A stretch of 64,000 bases of DNA from an uncultured Clostridia bacterium (GTDB lineage: Bacteria > Bacillota > Clostridia > Oscillospirales > JAAYOS01): assembly GCA_947593925.1 (NCBI GenBank), contig CANQDU010000003.1, positions 1 to 64,000 on the forward strand, written 5' to 3'. Positions 22,729 to 32,114 of the stretch are shown here, one piece after another. The notes under the pieces are model-generated. The model did no database searches and was not told where the DNA came from. It was given only the letters and a program-made list of their open reading frames with translations. Positions within the stretch are counted from its first letter, which is position 1, and the number at the start of each line of letters is the position of its first letter. The position numbers and the translations under genes are program-made.

Positions 22729-23625
22729 ATGGTAGAAATTCTCTATATGTTCAGCAGTTTTAGCCCTGCGGTTTTTACCGTTGTCGCTATACTCTGTCTG
22801 GCCGTCGGCGTCATAGGCTATCGCTTCGATAAGCCCTGTGTCGTCGTCGTTTCGCTGCTGCTTGGCTTCGGCATCGGATACTTTGTCAGCATGGCGGCGT
22901 GGGATGAAGGCATCGGTACTCTTTACCTCGGTTCCTGTATCGGCCTTATCTCGCTGCTCGTCTCCATCAAGGTCCTGCCCGTCAAGCGCTTCTTCCTCGG
23001 CGGCGTAAGCGTGTTCCTTGCCGTGGCAGTTGCCTGCGTTGTTATCATCAACGCCGTCACCGGCACCGACGTTACTTACAGCTTCCAGTCCCTGTCCTCC
23101 GGCTCCTATCAGGATGTCCAGGCTCCCGGCCGCAATAACGACATCAAGGTTGCTTTCGCCGAGGTCGCCAACATGGACAAGGATGACGTCAAGGCCACCA
23201 TCAGCGAAGACAAGATGACCGTTAAGATCCACATGCCCGCGAGCAACCTCGCCCAGCTCACCGAATACGGCGAACAGCTCGCCGCTCATGGGACGTTTGC
23301 CGGCATCGATCAGCTCACCGTTGAGAGCTACTCCAGCGCGTGGACTCCTTCGCTGATAATCGCGGCGGTCTTTGGCGTTGCGTGCGGCGTTCTCACGATG
23401 TTCAAGCCGAAGATCATGCAGATAATCGGCACCAGCGTCTTTGCCGGCGTCTGCGGTTCCGCCTTCGCCTACCTCGGCCTCGGCGAGCTCGGCTTCATCC
23501 TCACCGGCCCGATTTTCTGCGCCGGCGGCATCGCTCTCCAGCGCTTCATCAACCGCAACAGGGATACCGACGTCAAGATCTCCGAGGACTACCGTTCGGA
23601 GCTCGTCGCAGACACCCCTGTCTGA
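22729..23625 (+). CDS. Polytopic membrane protein of unknown function
   Basis: A 298-residue membrane protein I do not recognise with confidence; the pattern recalls DUF4203/TMEM198-like proteins. Predicted helices: about 12-31, 37-55, 62-80, 87-107, then a soluble segment 110-205 (charged, KVAFAEVANMDKDDVKATIS), then 206-224, 230-250 and 254-272. GxxxG-rich helices (GFGIGYFVS, GVCGSAFAYLGLGELG) suggest tight packing. Its codon use favours more C-ending and T-ending codons than neighbours, as in well-expressed genes. Monocistronic: own promoter, long leader, strong terminator. Confidence 0.7.
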   Translation: MVEILYMFSSFSPAVFTVVAILCLAVGVIGYRFDKPCVVVVSLLLGFGIGYFVSMAAWDEGIGTLYLGSCIGLISLLVSIKVLPVKRFFLGGVSVFLAVAVACVVIINAVTGTDVTYSFQSLSSGSYQDVQAPGRNNDIKVAFAEVANMDKDDVKATISEDKMTVKIHMPASNLAQLTEYGEQLAAHGTFAGIDQLTVESYSSAWTPSLIIAAVFGVACGVLTMFKPKIMQIIGTSVFAGVCGSAFAYLGLGELGFILTGPIFCAGGIALQRFINRNRDTDVKISEDYRSELVADTPV

Positions 23626-23678
23626 GTGTGAGGCACACAACAAAACCAACAAGACCAACAAGATCTTCAAACCCTCAA

Positions 23679-23709
23679 ATACCCTGCGGCTTTGCCGCAG
23701 GGTATTTTT
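23679..23709 (+). terminator. Rho-independent terminator of the membrane-protein gene
   Basis: A 12-bp perfect stem (ATACCCTGCGGC and complement), loop TTT, T6 tract. Confidence 0.92.
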
Positions 23710-23715
23710 TACTGT

Positions 23716-24024
23716 CGTGAGAAACAGTTCGCGGGCATTGCCCGCGAACTGTTTCTCACGAACCGCCGGACAGAGCGGAGCTCTGCCGGCGGCGGCGCCG
23801 TTCTTCGCTCCTCGCGGGCCTTGCCCGCGCGAAGCGCGAACGGCGAGAGGTGTAAATTTCGCCGTACACGCCGCCGAAATTTACCGATTATAATTTATTT
23901 CGCGACTAGCGGCGCGAAACTCTGCGAGGCTTTGCCGGGACGTCGGCGCGGAGCGCCGAGGTCTGATGCGCCCGGTAGAAAATACCGGTGCGTAATAAGT
24001 TGAGGGGCGCATTCTCTGCGAGGC
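23716..24024 (+). repeat. Structured modular repeat R4
   Basis: A 21-bp hairpin (23716-23760, inner GCGGGC-ATT-GCCCGC) is followed by conserved CCGCCGGACAGAGCGG with its CAGAGC/GCTCTG stem, a long branched hairpin CGCCGTTC...GAACGGCG (about 23797-23845), hairpin 23852-23884 (stem GTAAATTTCG/CGAAATTTAC, conserved loop CCGTACACGCCGC), a TTTCGCG/CGCGAAA hairpin and the tail CTCTGCGAGGC (23920-23930). A second tail copy (24014-24024) sits behind another hairpin set (ATGCGCCC/GGGCGCAT enclosing CCGGTA/TACCGG). No convincing gene lies in 23626-24194. Confidence 0.85.
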
Positions 24025-24049
24025 TTTGCTGTGATTTTTCCCGCTCGGC

Positions 24050-24078
24050 TTGAAAGCGGCGGTGTCCCATGATATAAT
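24050..24078 (+). promoter_or_regulatory. Sigma-A promoter of addB-addA
   Basis: TTGAAA (24050-24055), 17-nt spacer, TATAAT (24073-24078). Confidence 0.85.
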
Positions 24079-24194
24079 ATATTTGTTTTAAATCCGTTTT
24101 GCTCCCGCCCTGCGGGCGGAACCGTAAAACATATCGATTTTATAGATTACGCCCCGCGGTTGGGGAGTTTATATTCCTCAAAGGAGGATTTTCA

Positions 24195-27100
24195 ATGCTG
24201 AAGCTGTTCTTTGCGCCTCCTTCCGCCGACCTGTTCGGCGCGGCGGTCAAAGCCTCCGCGCGCGAGGGCGAACGCCTTTTCATCGTAGTCCCCCGCCACT
24301 ACTCCCACGAGTGCGAACGGCGGCTGTGCGGTCTTCTCGGAGACGGCGCTTCCCGGTACTGCGAAGTGCTGTCGCTCAACCGGCTCCGGTCGCGCGCCGC
24401 CACGGAGTGCGGCGGCAGTGCGGAGCGTTTTGCGGACGATGCCGGGCGGCTCCTGCTCACCTACACCGCGGCGCAGCGCGTCGCCGCGAATTTGCGTGTC
24501 TACGGCGGAGAAGTGCGCAAGCCGCGCTTTCTTGCGGAGGTCATGCGGGTGATCGACGAGTTCCGCACCTTCCGCGTCCCGTTCGACACCCTCCTTACCG
24601 CCTCCGCGAAGGCCGAGAGGCGCCTCGGCGACCGACTTTACGACCTCGCCCTTATTGGCGGAGCTTACGAGGCGGAGCTTGTCCGCTGTGACTCGCGCAC
24701 GTCCGAGACCGAGGCTCTCCGCGAGCTTCTTGGGCTCACCGGCTGGGCCGAGGACAAACGCTTTCTGTTTTACGGATACACGGAGTTCAACGCGGAGGAG
24801 CTCGAACTTCTGCGCATACTCTGCCGCTCCCGCGAGCTGGCGGTGGCGCTCGGCTGTGACCGGCGCAGGATAAGCCCCGATCTCGGCGAGCTGGATCCGC
24901 TCTACACCTACGCCCGCACCGAAGCGCGCCTCCGCCGCCTTGCCGAAAGCGAGGGCGTTCACGTCGATACCGTAGACGTCCCGTCGGACGACGGCGCCCG
25001 CCCGGACGCGCTCCGCTTTGTGGAAAGCGAATTCATGCGCTCCGGCGAGGCGGAGTTCCACGGCGACGGCTCCGCGGTGACCTTTGCCTCCGAGAGCTCG
25101 GTCTGGGACGAGTGCGAACGCGCGGCGGCGGAGATACTCACCGGCGTCCGTGAGAGGGGACTGAGCTTCCGCGACTATGCCGTCGCGATACCTCAGGACG
25201 ACGAGTACGGAGCCGCCGTTGAGGCGGTATTCGGCGCGTGGGGCATACCGTTCTTCCTCGACCGAAAGACGAGCGCGCTCTCCGCCCCGATACTATCGGC
25301 GCTCTCCGCGGTGCTCGACATACTTCGCGACGGCTTTTCCCGCGAGTATGTGCTTCGCTATCTGAAGAGTGGTCTCTCGCCCGTCGGCTTCGAGCAGTGC
25401 TGTGAGCTTGAGAACTACATATACATCTGGCGCATAAACGGCGAGATGTGGCGGAAGGAGTGGGACGGCAGTCCGCGCGGCTTTTCATTCGACCCCTCAG
25501 ATCCGGGTGACTCGGCGGCGCTCAAGCGGCTCAACGACTCCCGCCGTACCATTACGGAGCCGTTTGACGGCTTCCGCAAAAAGATACGCCCCGGAGAGAC
25601 ATACAGCGCGGACGAGCATCTGAAAGCGTTCTACTCCCTCCTCGAGGAGCTCGGTACGGAGAAGCGCATCGCGGTCGCCGCAAAGAGCTATGCCGAGGCG
25701 GGCGACCTCCGCACCGCAAACGAATACAGTCAGCTCTGGTCGAAGGTGTGCGGTCTCATAGACGAGTTCTCCGAGCTCGCCGGAGGCGAGCCGATGAAGT
25801 TTGACGAGTTCTCCCGCCTGTTTGAGATGCTTCTCGAGGGAGTTCAGGTCGGCACGATACCCCCGTCGCTTGACGAGACGGCCGTCGGCGAGCCGGGACG
25901 TCTGCGCCACCGCCGGCCGAAGGCACTTATACTGCTCGGAGCTTCCGGCGGAAATTTCCCGCCGGAGCAGGAAAGCGGAAGTCTCTTAGACGAACGCGAC
26001 CGCGAAGCGCTCGAAGAGCTCGGCATAAAGATAGAGCCGCCCGCAAGGCGGCTCGGATGGCGCTCGCTCGACGCGGCGTTTGCCGTCCTCACCCTCCCCT
26101 CCGAGGAACTGCACATATCCTGGGCGCCCTCCGGCGAGGGCGGAGCGGCGGCGCCGAGTCCGCTAGTGAAGCGTCTCTGCGGAGCACTGCGTGCGGAGAT
26201 ACTTCCCCCGTCCGACGAGAAGCGGCTGCTCCATGCCGTCCGCTCCGCGCTCGAGCTTGCCGTGCGCGCATCCGGCGGCTCCGGAGACACCACTGCGCGC
26301 GCGGCGCTGGAGAGCTTCAGGCGGAGCGGCGTATATTCCAGGGAGATAGACGTTGCGCGCGAGGCGGCGGAGGGCCGCCGCGGTTTCCTCTCCGAGGAAG
26401 CTGCGCACGCGCTCTACGGCGAGCGCGCCGGTCTCACGGCGTCGCGCAGCGACCTCTTCCGCGAGTGCGCGTTCAGATACTTCATGAACTACGGGCTCAG
26501 AGCAAGCGAGCGGCGCATGGCGGAGCTGGACGCGCTCGAAAGCGGCACGCTTATCCACGCGGTCCTCGAGAACACAGTCCGCCGCGTGAGCGCGGAGGGT
26601 CTGCTCGACGGAGAAATAGACGACGGCGTAAAGCTCGCGGCAAGGTCCATAGCGGTGGAAGAGCTGCGCCTGTATCGCGATACGCGCCTCGGCACGGCGG
26701 CCGCCTCCGGCGCGCGGACAAAGCACCTCTTCCGACGCATCGAGGGCTCGCTCATGCGCGTGGTAGACAGCATCATGGACGAATTTGCGCGGAGCCGCTT
26801 CCGCCCCGCGGGCTTCGAGATTGGATTCGGGACCGAGAACTCGCCGCTCGCCGCAGTGAATGCCGGCGAGCACGGACAGCTCACCGGCGTTATCGACCGT
26901 GTGGACATCTGGCGCGACCCGGAGACCGGCGTCCCCTACTTCCGCGTGATAGACTACAAGAGCGGCAAGAAGCAGTTCGACTATACCGACATCTACCACG
27001 GCGTTTCGCTGCAGCTTCCGATCTATCTGCACGCTCTCCGCTCGTTTGCGGAGTCGCGCGGAGAAGACGCGGAGGAAGCGGGCGCGTTCTACTCCTCCGC

Positions 27101-27584
27101 CACAGAGCCGTTCTACGCCGGCGGACGCGGCGAGAGCGGCGACGACATCCGCGCCGGGCTCGAACGTGAAGAACGCAGGAGCGGCATCTATCTCAGCGAC
27201 CCGAAGGTGGAAGAAGCGCTCGAAGACAGCACGGAGCGCCGCTTCCTTCCGACGGAGGGACAGTACCGGCTCACAAAGAAGCAGTTCGACCTGCTTGAGA
27301 AGTATGTAAACGCCGCCCTCGAGGAGACGGCGGAAAGCATCCTTCACGGCGACATAGCGGCGTACCCGGCGGTGCGCGGAAGCTACAGCGCGTGCGACCG
27401 GTGTCCATACCGCACCGCCTGCCGCTTCGACCCGAGCACGGAACATGACATCGAAAACGTCCTCGGTTCGGTCTCGGCGGAGAAATTCTGGGACGCTCTG
27501 AAGCCGTTGGACGCCGCGGCCGAACCGGCCGCCGAGGAAACCGAAGAAGAAAAGGAGGCGGAGCAGCGTGAACAGTCTGACTGA
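24195..27584 (+). CDS. ATP-dependent helicase/nuclease AddB subunit
   Basis: An 1129-residue subunit of the AddAB helicase-nuclease, which resects double-strand breaks for RecA and degrades foreign DNA. The C-terminal PD-(D/E)XK nuclease contains GVIDRVDIW and FRVIDYKSGKK (near residue 918). Four cysteines for the iron-sulfur cluster are Cys in FRECAFRYF (near 757) and CDRCPYRTAC (near 1064). The N-terminus, FFAPPSADLFGAAVKAS, lacks the GxGKT P-loop that Bacillus AddB retains. The start at 24195 has AAGGAGG 8 nt upstream; an in-frame ATG at 24099 is rejected. It overlaps addA by 17 nt. Confidence 0.93.
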   Translation: MLKLFFAPPSADLFGAAVKASAREGERLFIVVPRHYSHECERRLCGLLGDGASRYCEVLSLNRLRSRAATECGGSAERFADDAGRLLLTYTAAQRVAANLRVYGGEVRKPRFLAEVMRVIDEFRTFRVPFDTLLTASAKAERRLGDRLYDLALIGGAYEAELVRCDSRTSETEALRELLGLTGWAEDKRFLFYGYTEFNAEELELLRILCRSRELAVALGCDRRRISPDLGELDPLYTYARTEARLRRLAESEGVHVDTVDVPSDDGARPDALRFVESEFMRSGEAEFHGDGSAVTFASESSVWDECERAAAEILTGVRERGLSFRDYAVAIPQDDEYGAAVEAVFGAWGIPFFLDRKTSALSAPILSALSAVLDILRDGFSREYVLRYLKSGLSPVGFEQCCELENYIYIWRINGEMWRKEWDGSPRGFSFDPSDPGDSAALKRLNDSRRTITEPFDGFRKKIRPGETYSADEHLKAFYSLLEELGTEKRIAVAAKSYAEAGDLRTANEYSQLWSKVCGLIDEFSELAGGEPMKFDEFSRLFEMLLEGVQVGTIPPSLDETAVGEPGRLRHRRPKALILLGASGGNFPPEQESGSLLDERDREALEELGIKIEPPARRLGWRSLDAAFAVLTLPSEELHISWAPSGEGGAAAPSPLVKRLCGALRAEILPPSDEKRLLHAVRSALELAVRASGGSGDTTARAALESFRRSGVYSREIDVAREAAEGRRGFLSEEAAHALYGERAGLTASRSDLFRECAFRYFMNYGLRASERRMAELDALESGTLIHAVLENTVRRVSAEGLLDGEIDDGVKLAARSIAVEELRLYRDTRLGTAAASGARTKHLFRRIEGSLMRVVDSIMDEFARSRFRPAGFEIGFGTENSPLAAVNAGEHGQLTGVIDRVDIWRDPETGVPYFRVIDYKSGKKQFDYTDIYHGVSLQLPIYLHALRSFAESRGEDAEEAGAFYSSATEPFYAGGRGESGDDIRAGLEREERRSGIYLSDPKVEEALEDSTERRFLPTEGQYRLTKKQFDLLEKYVNAALEETAESILHGDIAAYPAVRGSYSACDRCPYRTACRFDPSTEHDIENVLGSVSAEKFWDALKPLDAAAEPAAEETEEEKEAEQREQSD

Positions 27585-30500
27585 CGAACAGCTTGCCGCG
27601 GCCGGGTTCCGGCGGCAGAAGCTCCTCGTGAGCGCGGCGGCGGGCTCGGGCAAGACCCGTCTGCTCGTCTCGAGAGTTATAGGCAGGATAGAGCGCGAAC
27701 GGCTCGACCTCGAGGACTTTCTCATCATAACCTTCACGCGCGCCGCCGCCGCGGAACTGCGGGACAGGTTCGGCGCGGAGCTCGGCGCCCGCGCCGCCGA
27801 GACCGGCGACCGCCACCTTCTGCGGCAGGTCGCCGCCTCGAGACAGAACATCACCACGATAGACTCGCTCTGTCAGGCGATCGTCCGTGAAAATCCCCAT
27901 CTCTCCGACCTCGCGGGCTTCCGCATAGCGTCGGAGGGCGAGCTTGAGCAGATGCGTGCGGACGCGCTCGCGTCCGCGCTCGAGCGGATATACTCCTCGG
28001 CGGACAGCGACGGCGACGTCGCCGCCATGTGCGAAGCGCTCGGCTACGGCCGCGCCGACCGCAAGATCTCGGACGCCGTGACCGCGCTGTACGACAGCAT
28101 GCGCGCCCATCCCTTCCCGGAGCAGTGGGCGGAGCGGATGATCGCCGAGTACGATAAGGCGGACTTTGCCGATACGGGCTTCGGCACGGAGCTCTCCGAG
28201 TCGGCGGAGCGCCTGCTGCTCGGCGGAGCGGACATACTTTCCCGCGCCGTCGGCGCGGCGTCGGGGAACGAAAAGCTGCAAAAGGCATACGTTCCCGCGC
28301 TCGAAAGCGACCTCGCCTGCGCGCGCGCCGCGCTCTCAGCGCTTGAAAGGCACGACCTCGCCGAAGCCGCGTCCCGCCTCTCCCTGCCGGACGCGCGGCT
28401 CGGGAGCGTGCGCGGCGACGACCCCGCAAAGGACAGGATAAAGTCGATGCGCGAGGTGTGGAAAAGCATGAAAAAGCGCGCGGGCGGCCTCCTCGCCGGC
28501 GCGGACGAGTGCTCCGAGGAGCTTCGGCTCCTGTCCCCCGCCGTGCGCGGACTGTTCAAGGCCGCGGCGATATTCGGCGAGGAGTTTGGAGAGGTGAAGC
28601 GCCTCCGCCGCTCCGCCGAGTTTGACGACTTCTCGCATGAGGCCGTGCGGCTCCTCGCCACCCCCCTTCCGAACGGCGACTTCGAGCCGAGCGAGACGGC
28701 GCGCACCGTCGGCGCGCGCTTCCGCGAGGTGCTTGTAGACGAGTTCCAGGACACGAACGAGATACAGTCATTCCTCTGCCGTCTGCTCACCGCCGGAGAG
28801 GGACAGACACTCTTTATGGTGGGCGACGTCAAGCAGTCGATCTACCGCTTCCGGCTCGCGCGGCCGGAGATATTCCTTTCGCTCTACAAAGAATATCCCC
28901 CGATAGACGCCGGCGCGCCGGAGGCGCGGCAGAGCCTCACCCGCAACTTCCGCTCCCGCGCGGAGGTATTGGATGTGACGAACTACTTCTTCCGCCGGCT
29001 GATGGACGGCGGCTCCTCCGAGATACTTTACGACAAGGAACAGCGTCTTGTCCCCGCGCGCCCCGACGCGCCGGACGCCGCATACGAAACCGAGCTGTGT
29101 ATCGTCGGCGCGGACGAGGAATCAGCCTCGAGCGCCGACGCGCAGTCCGCGGAGGCGGCATACGTCGCCTCGCGGGCAAAGGAGATGCTTGACGGCGGCC
29201 TGCTCATCCCGGACGGAAACGGCGGGGTGCGCGCGCCGCGCCCCGAGGACATAGCGGTGCTTCTCCGCGCCGCGGGAGGGCGCGGCTGGATGTACCGTCA
29301 GGCGTTTGAAAACCTCGGGATACCCTGCGGCTCCGCCGGAGAGAGCGACGTCAGCGCGGAGCTGCTCGCGCTCCTCTCGATACTCACCGCCGTGGACAAC
29401 CCGTATCTCGACGTCCCGCTCGTCGGGGCGATGCTCTCCCCCGTCTTCGGCTTCACGCCGGACGAGGTCGCGTTCATCCGCGCGTCGAGCAGCAAGAAGA
29501 TACCCGTCTACGAGTCGGTAAAGGCTGCGGCGGACGCCGGAAACGTCCGCGCGCAGGAGTTTATGTCGCGGCTCGAGACCTTCCGCCGCGAGTCGGGCAA
29601 GACCTCGCCCGACCGCTTCCTGCTCTATCTCTACGCGGAGACCGGCATAGTCGGGATATACTCCGCCCTCACCGGCGGCGCGGCGCGGCGGGAGCGTCTC
29701 AACCGCGTATACATGAAGGCGCGCTCCTACGCCGCCTCGGCAAACGGCGGTCTCCACGGCTTTGTGATGTACCTCGAGAGCGCGATAGAGCGCGGCGAGA
29801 TAGTCTCCGGCGGAGGCGACAACGGCGTGCGGATAACGTCGGTGCACAAGTCGAAGGGGCTGGAGTTCCCCATCGTCTTCTACTCCGCCCTCACCACCAA
29901 ATTCAACTTTACGGACACGCGCGGCGACCTGCTCTGCCACCCCGACCTCGGCGTCGGCCTCCGGATATACGACCGCAGCACGAGATATGTCTACCCCTCC
30001 GGCGCATTCGCCGCCATATCCGAGCGGATGCGCCGCGAGACGCTTGCGGAGGAGCTGCGCATACTCTATGTCGCGATGACCCGCGCAAAGGAGAAGCTCA
30101 TCCTCACCTGCGCCTACTCAAATCCGAAGGCCAAGGTCAAAAAGATGCTCTCGACGGGCTTCCTCGGCGAACTCACGTTCGTCACGGCGCAGAGTCCCGC
30201 CGACTGGCTCATCCCGCTCGCGGCGGAGCATCCCGACGGCTTCGAGCTGCGTGCCCTGTCCGGCTCGGAGGAAATCGACCCGGACGCCGAGGGACACATC
30301 GCCGTCCGCTTTGTCAATGTGCCCCGGAAGGACGGCAGCGCCGGCGGAGCCTCCGAAACAAGCGGAGAGGACGAAGCGCCGGACGAAGCTCTGGTTGAAG
30401 AAATATCGCGCCGCCTCGAGTACCGCTATCCCGGCGAAGTTCTCCGCGAGATACCCTCCAAGCTCACCGCGACGCAGCTCAAGGGACTTCGCGGCTACGA

Positions 30501-31143
30501 TGAGGAGTACGAAGCACCGGCGGCGTCCGACGCCGCCGAAGAACCCGCGGAGGACGGCGCGGCAAAATATATCTTCCGCCCCGCGCGGCCGCGCCTGATA
30601 AGCGGCGACACCGGCCTTTCCCCCGCCGAGCGCGGCACCGCTCTGCACACGGTCATGCAGTTCGTGCGGCTCGAGGAGCTTGCAACGACCGACGGCGCGC
30701 TCCGCGAGATAGACCGACTCGAGCACGAGAGGTTTGTCACCCCCGAGCAGGCGAAGGCCGTCCGGGGCGAGGCGTTCCGCCTCTGCGCGTTTGCAACGAG
30801 TCCGCTCGGACAGCGGGCACTTTCGAGCGGGACGCTGCGGCGCGAGTTCAAGTTTTCCGTCCTCGACGACGCGGCACGCTACTTCCCCACGGCTCCCGAC
30901 GGCGAGCAGGTGCTGCTCCAGGGCGTGTGCGACCTGTTCTTTGAGGAGAACGGCGGCATCACGGTCGTGGACTTCAAGAGCGACCGCATAAGCGCCGGCG
31001 AAGCCTCGGAGCGCGCGAGAAGCTATGCTCCGCAGCTCGACGCCTACGCGCGGGCGCTCGCGCGCATCTTCGGACTGCCCGTTCTGCGGAGGGTGATATG
31101 GTTCTTCTCTCTCGGGCACGAGGTGGAGGTTCCCGCGCTCTAG
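27568..31143 (+). CDS. ATP-dependent helicase/nuclease AddA subunit
   Basis: A 1191-residue UvrD-type 3'-5' helicase fused to a RecB-like nuclease. Walker A AAAGSGKT is at residues 23-30, then [20 protein letters not shown] (motif II), [28 protein letters not shown] and [11 protein letters not shown] (motif VI). The nuclease motif VVDFKSDRI with YAPQLDAYA lies near residue 1135. It starts with GTG, within addB, behind GGAGG. It supplies the motor for the complex with AddB, and its length matches AddA (about 1200). Confidence 0.95.
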   Translation: MNSLTDEQLAAAGFRRQKLLVSAAAGSGKTRLLVSRVIGRIERERLDLEDFLIITFTRAAAAELRDRFGAELGARAAETGDRHLLRQVAASRQNITTIDSLCQAIVRENPHLSDLAGFRIASEGELEQMRADALASALERIYSSADSDGDVAAMCEALGYGRADRKISDAVTALYDSMRAHPFPEQWAERMIAEYDKADFADTGFGTELSESAERLLLGGADILSRAVGAASGNEKLQKAYVPALESDLACARAALSALERHDLAEAASRLSLPDARLGSVRGDDPAKDRIKSMREVWKSMKKRAGGLLAGADECSEELRLLSPAVRGLFKAAAIFGEEFGEVKRLRRSAEFDDFSHEAVRLLATPLPNGDFEPSETARTVGARFREVLVDEFQDTNEIQSFLCRLLTAGEGQTLFMVGDVKQSIYRFRLARPEIFLSLYKEYPPIDAGAPEARQSLTRNFRSRAEVLDVTNYFFRRLMDGGSSEILYDKEQRLVPARPDAPDAAYETELCIVGADEESASSADAQSAEAAYVASRAKEMLDGGLLIPDGNGGVRAPRPEDIAVLLRAAGGRGWMYRQAFENLGIPCGSAGESDVSAELLALLSILTAVDNPYLDVPLVGAMLSPVFGFTPDEVAFIRASSSKKIPVYESVKAAADAGNVRAQEFMSRLETFRRESGKTSPDRFLLYLYAETGIVGIYSALTGGAARRERLNRVYMKARSYAASANGGLHGFVMYLESAIERGEIVSGGGDNGVRITSVHKSKGLEFPIVFYSALTTKFNFTDTRGDLLCHPDLGVGLRIYDRSTRYVYPSGAFAAISERMRRETLAEELRILYVAMTRAKEKLILTCAYSNPKAKVKKMLSTGFLGELTFVTAQSPADWLIPLAAEHPDGFELRALSGSEEIDPDAEGHIAVRFVNVPRKDGSAGGASETSGEDEAPDEALVEEISRRLEYRYPGEVLREIPSKLTATQLKGLRGYDEEYEAPAASDAAEEPAEDGAAKYIFRPARPRLISGDTGLSPAERGTALHTVMQFVRLEELATTDGALREIDRLEHERFVTPEQAKAVRGEAFRLCAFATSPLGQRALSSGTLRREFKFSVLDDAARYFPTAPDGEQVLLQGVCDLFFEENGGITVVDFKSDRISAGEASERARSYAPQLDAYARALARIFGLPVLRRVIWFFSLGHEVEVPAL

Positions 31144-31208
31144 TCCGTGTCCGCGCCGCAAAACGGGTTCTCACACGCGGGTTTTCGCAAAAAATTTCTT
31201 CAAAGCCC

Positions 31209-31237
31209 TTGCATATTTACATCCGACCTGCTATAAT
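31209..31237 (+). promoter_or_regulatory. Sigma-A promoter of rpmE
   Basis: TTGCAT, 17-nt spacer with extended -10 TGC, TATAAT, 37 nt before the rpmE start. Confidence 0.88.
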
Positions 31238-31273
31238 ACCATTTGTGACTTCGTGATGAAAGAGGTGAAAGAG

Positions 31274-31486
31274 ATGAAACAGGGTATACATCCGAACTAT
31301 GAGAAGACTACGATCACCTGCGCATGCGGCAACGTGATCGAGACCTGCTCCACCAAGAAGGACATCCGCGTTGAAGTCTGCTCCAGCTGCCATCCCTTCT
31401 TCACCGGAAGGCAGAAGCTGGTGGATACCGGCGGGCGCGTCGATCGCTTCAACAAGAAGTTCGGTCTCGGCGGCGCAAAGAAATAA
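31274..31486 (+). CDS. 50S ribosomal protein L31
   Basis: A 70-residue ribosomal protein of the zinc-containing (C+) type: Cys16 and Cys18 in TCACGN and the CSSC pair near residues 36-39. N-terminal [10 protein letters not shown] and C-terminal [25 protein letters not shown] are family hallmarks. The start at 31274 follows AAAGAGGTG; an upstream in-frame ATG at 31253 precedes that site and is rejected. Ile codons are mostly ATC, in contrast to ordinary genes around it. Own promoter and terminator. Confidence 0.96.
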   Translation: MKQGIHPNYEKTTITCACGNVIETCSTKKDIRVEVCSSCHPFFTGRQKLVDTGGRVDRFNKKFGLGGAKK

Positions 31487-31500
31487 GCGTCAGAGCGATT

Positions 31501-31525
31501 GCGGGCGGTTTTACCGCCCGCTTTT
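31501..31525 (+). terminator. Rho-independent terminator of rpmE
   Basis: A 9-bp stem (GCGGGCGGT and complement), loop TTT, followed by TTTTGGTT. Confidence 0.85.
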
Positions 31526-31534
31526 GGTTGCGGA

Positions 31535-31588
31535 AATATCTCCTCGGGTCGATAGGGCCGGCGGCGGAGCCGCCCTCTTTTGCTGTTC
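31535..31588 (+). other. Second hairpin structure after rpmE
   Basis: AAATATCTCC and GGAGATATTT form a 10-bp outer stem enclosing a GGCGGC-GGA-GCCGCC hairpin. It lies between the rpmE terminator and the ATPase promoter; no gene is present in 31487-31781. Confidence 0.5.
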
Positions 31589-31657
31589 GGAGATATTTGT
31601 TTCATATATCAACAAAAAGCGCCGCCGCTTTCCCCCGGAAAACCGTGATTTTTAGCG

Positions 31658-31686
31658 TAGCATTTTCCGGCGTCCGGTGCTAGAAT
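31658..31686 (+). promoter_or_regulatory. Probable promoter of the V-type ATPase operon
   Basis: TAGCAT, 17-nt spacer, extended TGC-TAGAAT (31681-31686). The -35 is poor; the extended -10 may compensate. Confidence 0.5.
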
Positions 31687-31710
31687 TACAGTGTATTGCA
31701 AGAATTGCCC

Positions 31711-31761
31711 GGCTTGTCGAAAAGCCCCGGCGGGAAAACCGCGGCGGCTTTTTGACAAGCC
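31711..31761 (+). promoter_or_regulatory. Leader hairpin / possible attenuator of the ATPase operon
   Basis: GGCTTGTC and GACAAGCC close a long stem containing AAAAGCC...GGCTTTTT and an imperfect GC-rich inner hairpin followed by T5. It ends 7 nt before the GGGAGG Shine-Dalgarno of the first gene. Confidence 0.5.
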
Positions 31762-31781
31762 ACAAACGGGAGGCTGTCACA

Positions 31782-32114
31782 GTGGACAGAGACGAAATAA
31801 TCCGCCGCATCGTCGAGGCGGATACGGAGGCGCAGTCGGCGCCCTCGGCGTCGCGGCAGAAGCTCGACGGGCTCGACGAGGAGCTGAAGCTCGAGCGCGA
31901 GGCCATGCGCAAGGCGTTTTACGCGCGTGCGGAGCGGCGCATCGACAAGGTCCGCGAGACCGAAAACGAGTACGCCGACATGCAGATAACGCGCATAGAT
32001 CAGGAGCTCAAGAGAAAGATCGAGGACTTCGACCGCGAGGCGGAGCAGAAGCGCGAGCGTTGGGCGGACTATCTGTTCCGCACGGCCACCGCCCTGCCGG
32101 ACGACGCGAAATGA
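31782..32114 (+). CDS. V/A-type ATPase peripheral-stalk subunit (G/H-like)
   Basis: A 110-residue, highly charged protein predicted to be mostly coiled coil (residues 25-100; LDGLDEELKLEREAMRKAFYARAERRIDKVRETENEY). Position first in the operon, size and helix content fit subunit G/H (NtpF-like), which pairs with subunit E in the peripheral stalks. Such subunits diverge quickly, so the call rests mainly on context. A GTG start at 31782 is chosen because GGGAGG lies 8 nt upstream; the longer ATG frame begins before the leader hairpin. It overlaps the C-subunit gene by 4 nt. Confidence 0.72.
   Translation: MDRDEIIRRIVEADTEAQSAPSASRQKLDGLDEELKLEREAMRKAFYARAERRIDKVRETENEYADMQITRIDQELKRKIEDFDREAEQKRERWADYLFRTATALPDDAK

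Noticed and set aside
23692..24003. Arg-rich open frames within R4
   Set aside because: They encode the hairpin modules; resemblance to frames in R3 and R5 comes from the shared repeat, not from protein conservation.
31535..31588. Riboswitch between rpmE and the ATPase operon
   Set aside because: The structure lies upstream of the best promoter candidate, so it would not be part of the ATPase transcript; more likely a backup terminator for rpmE.
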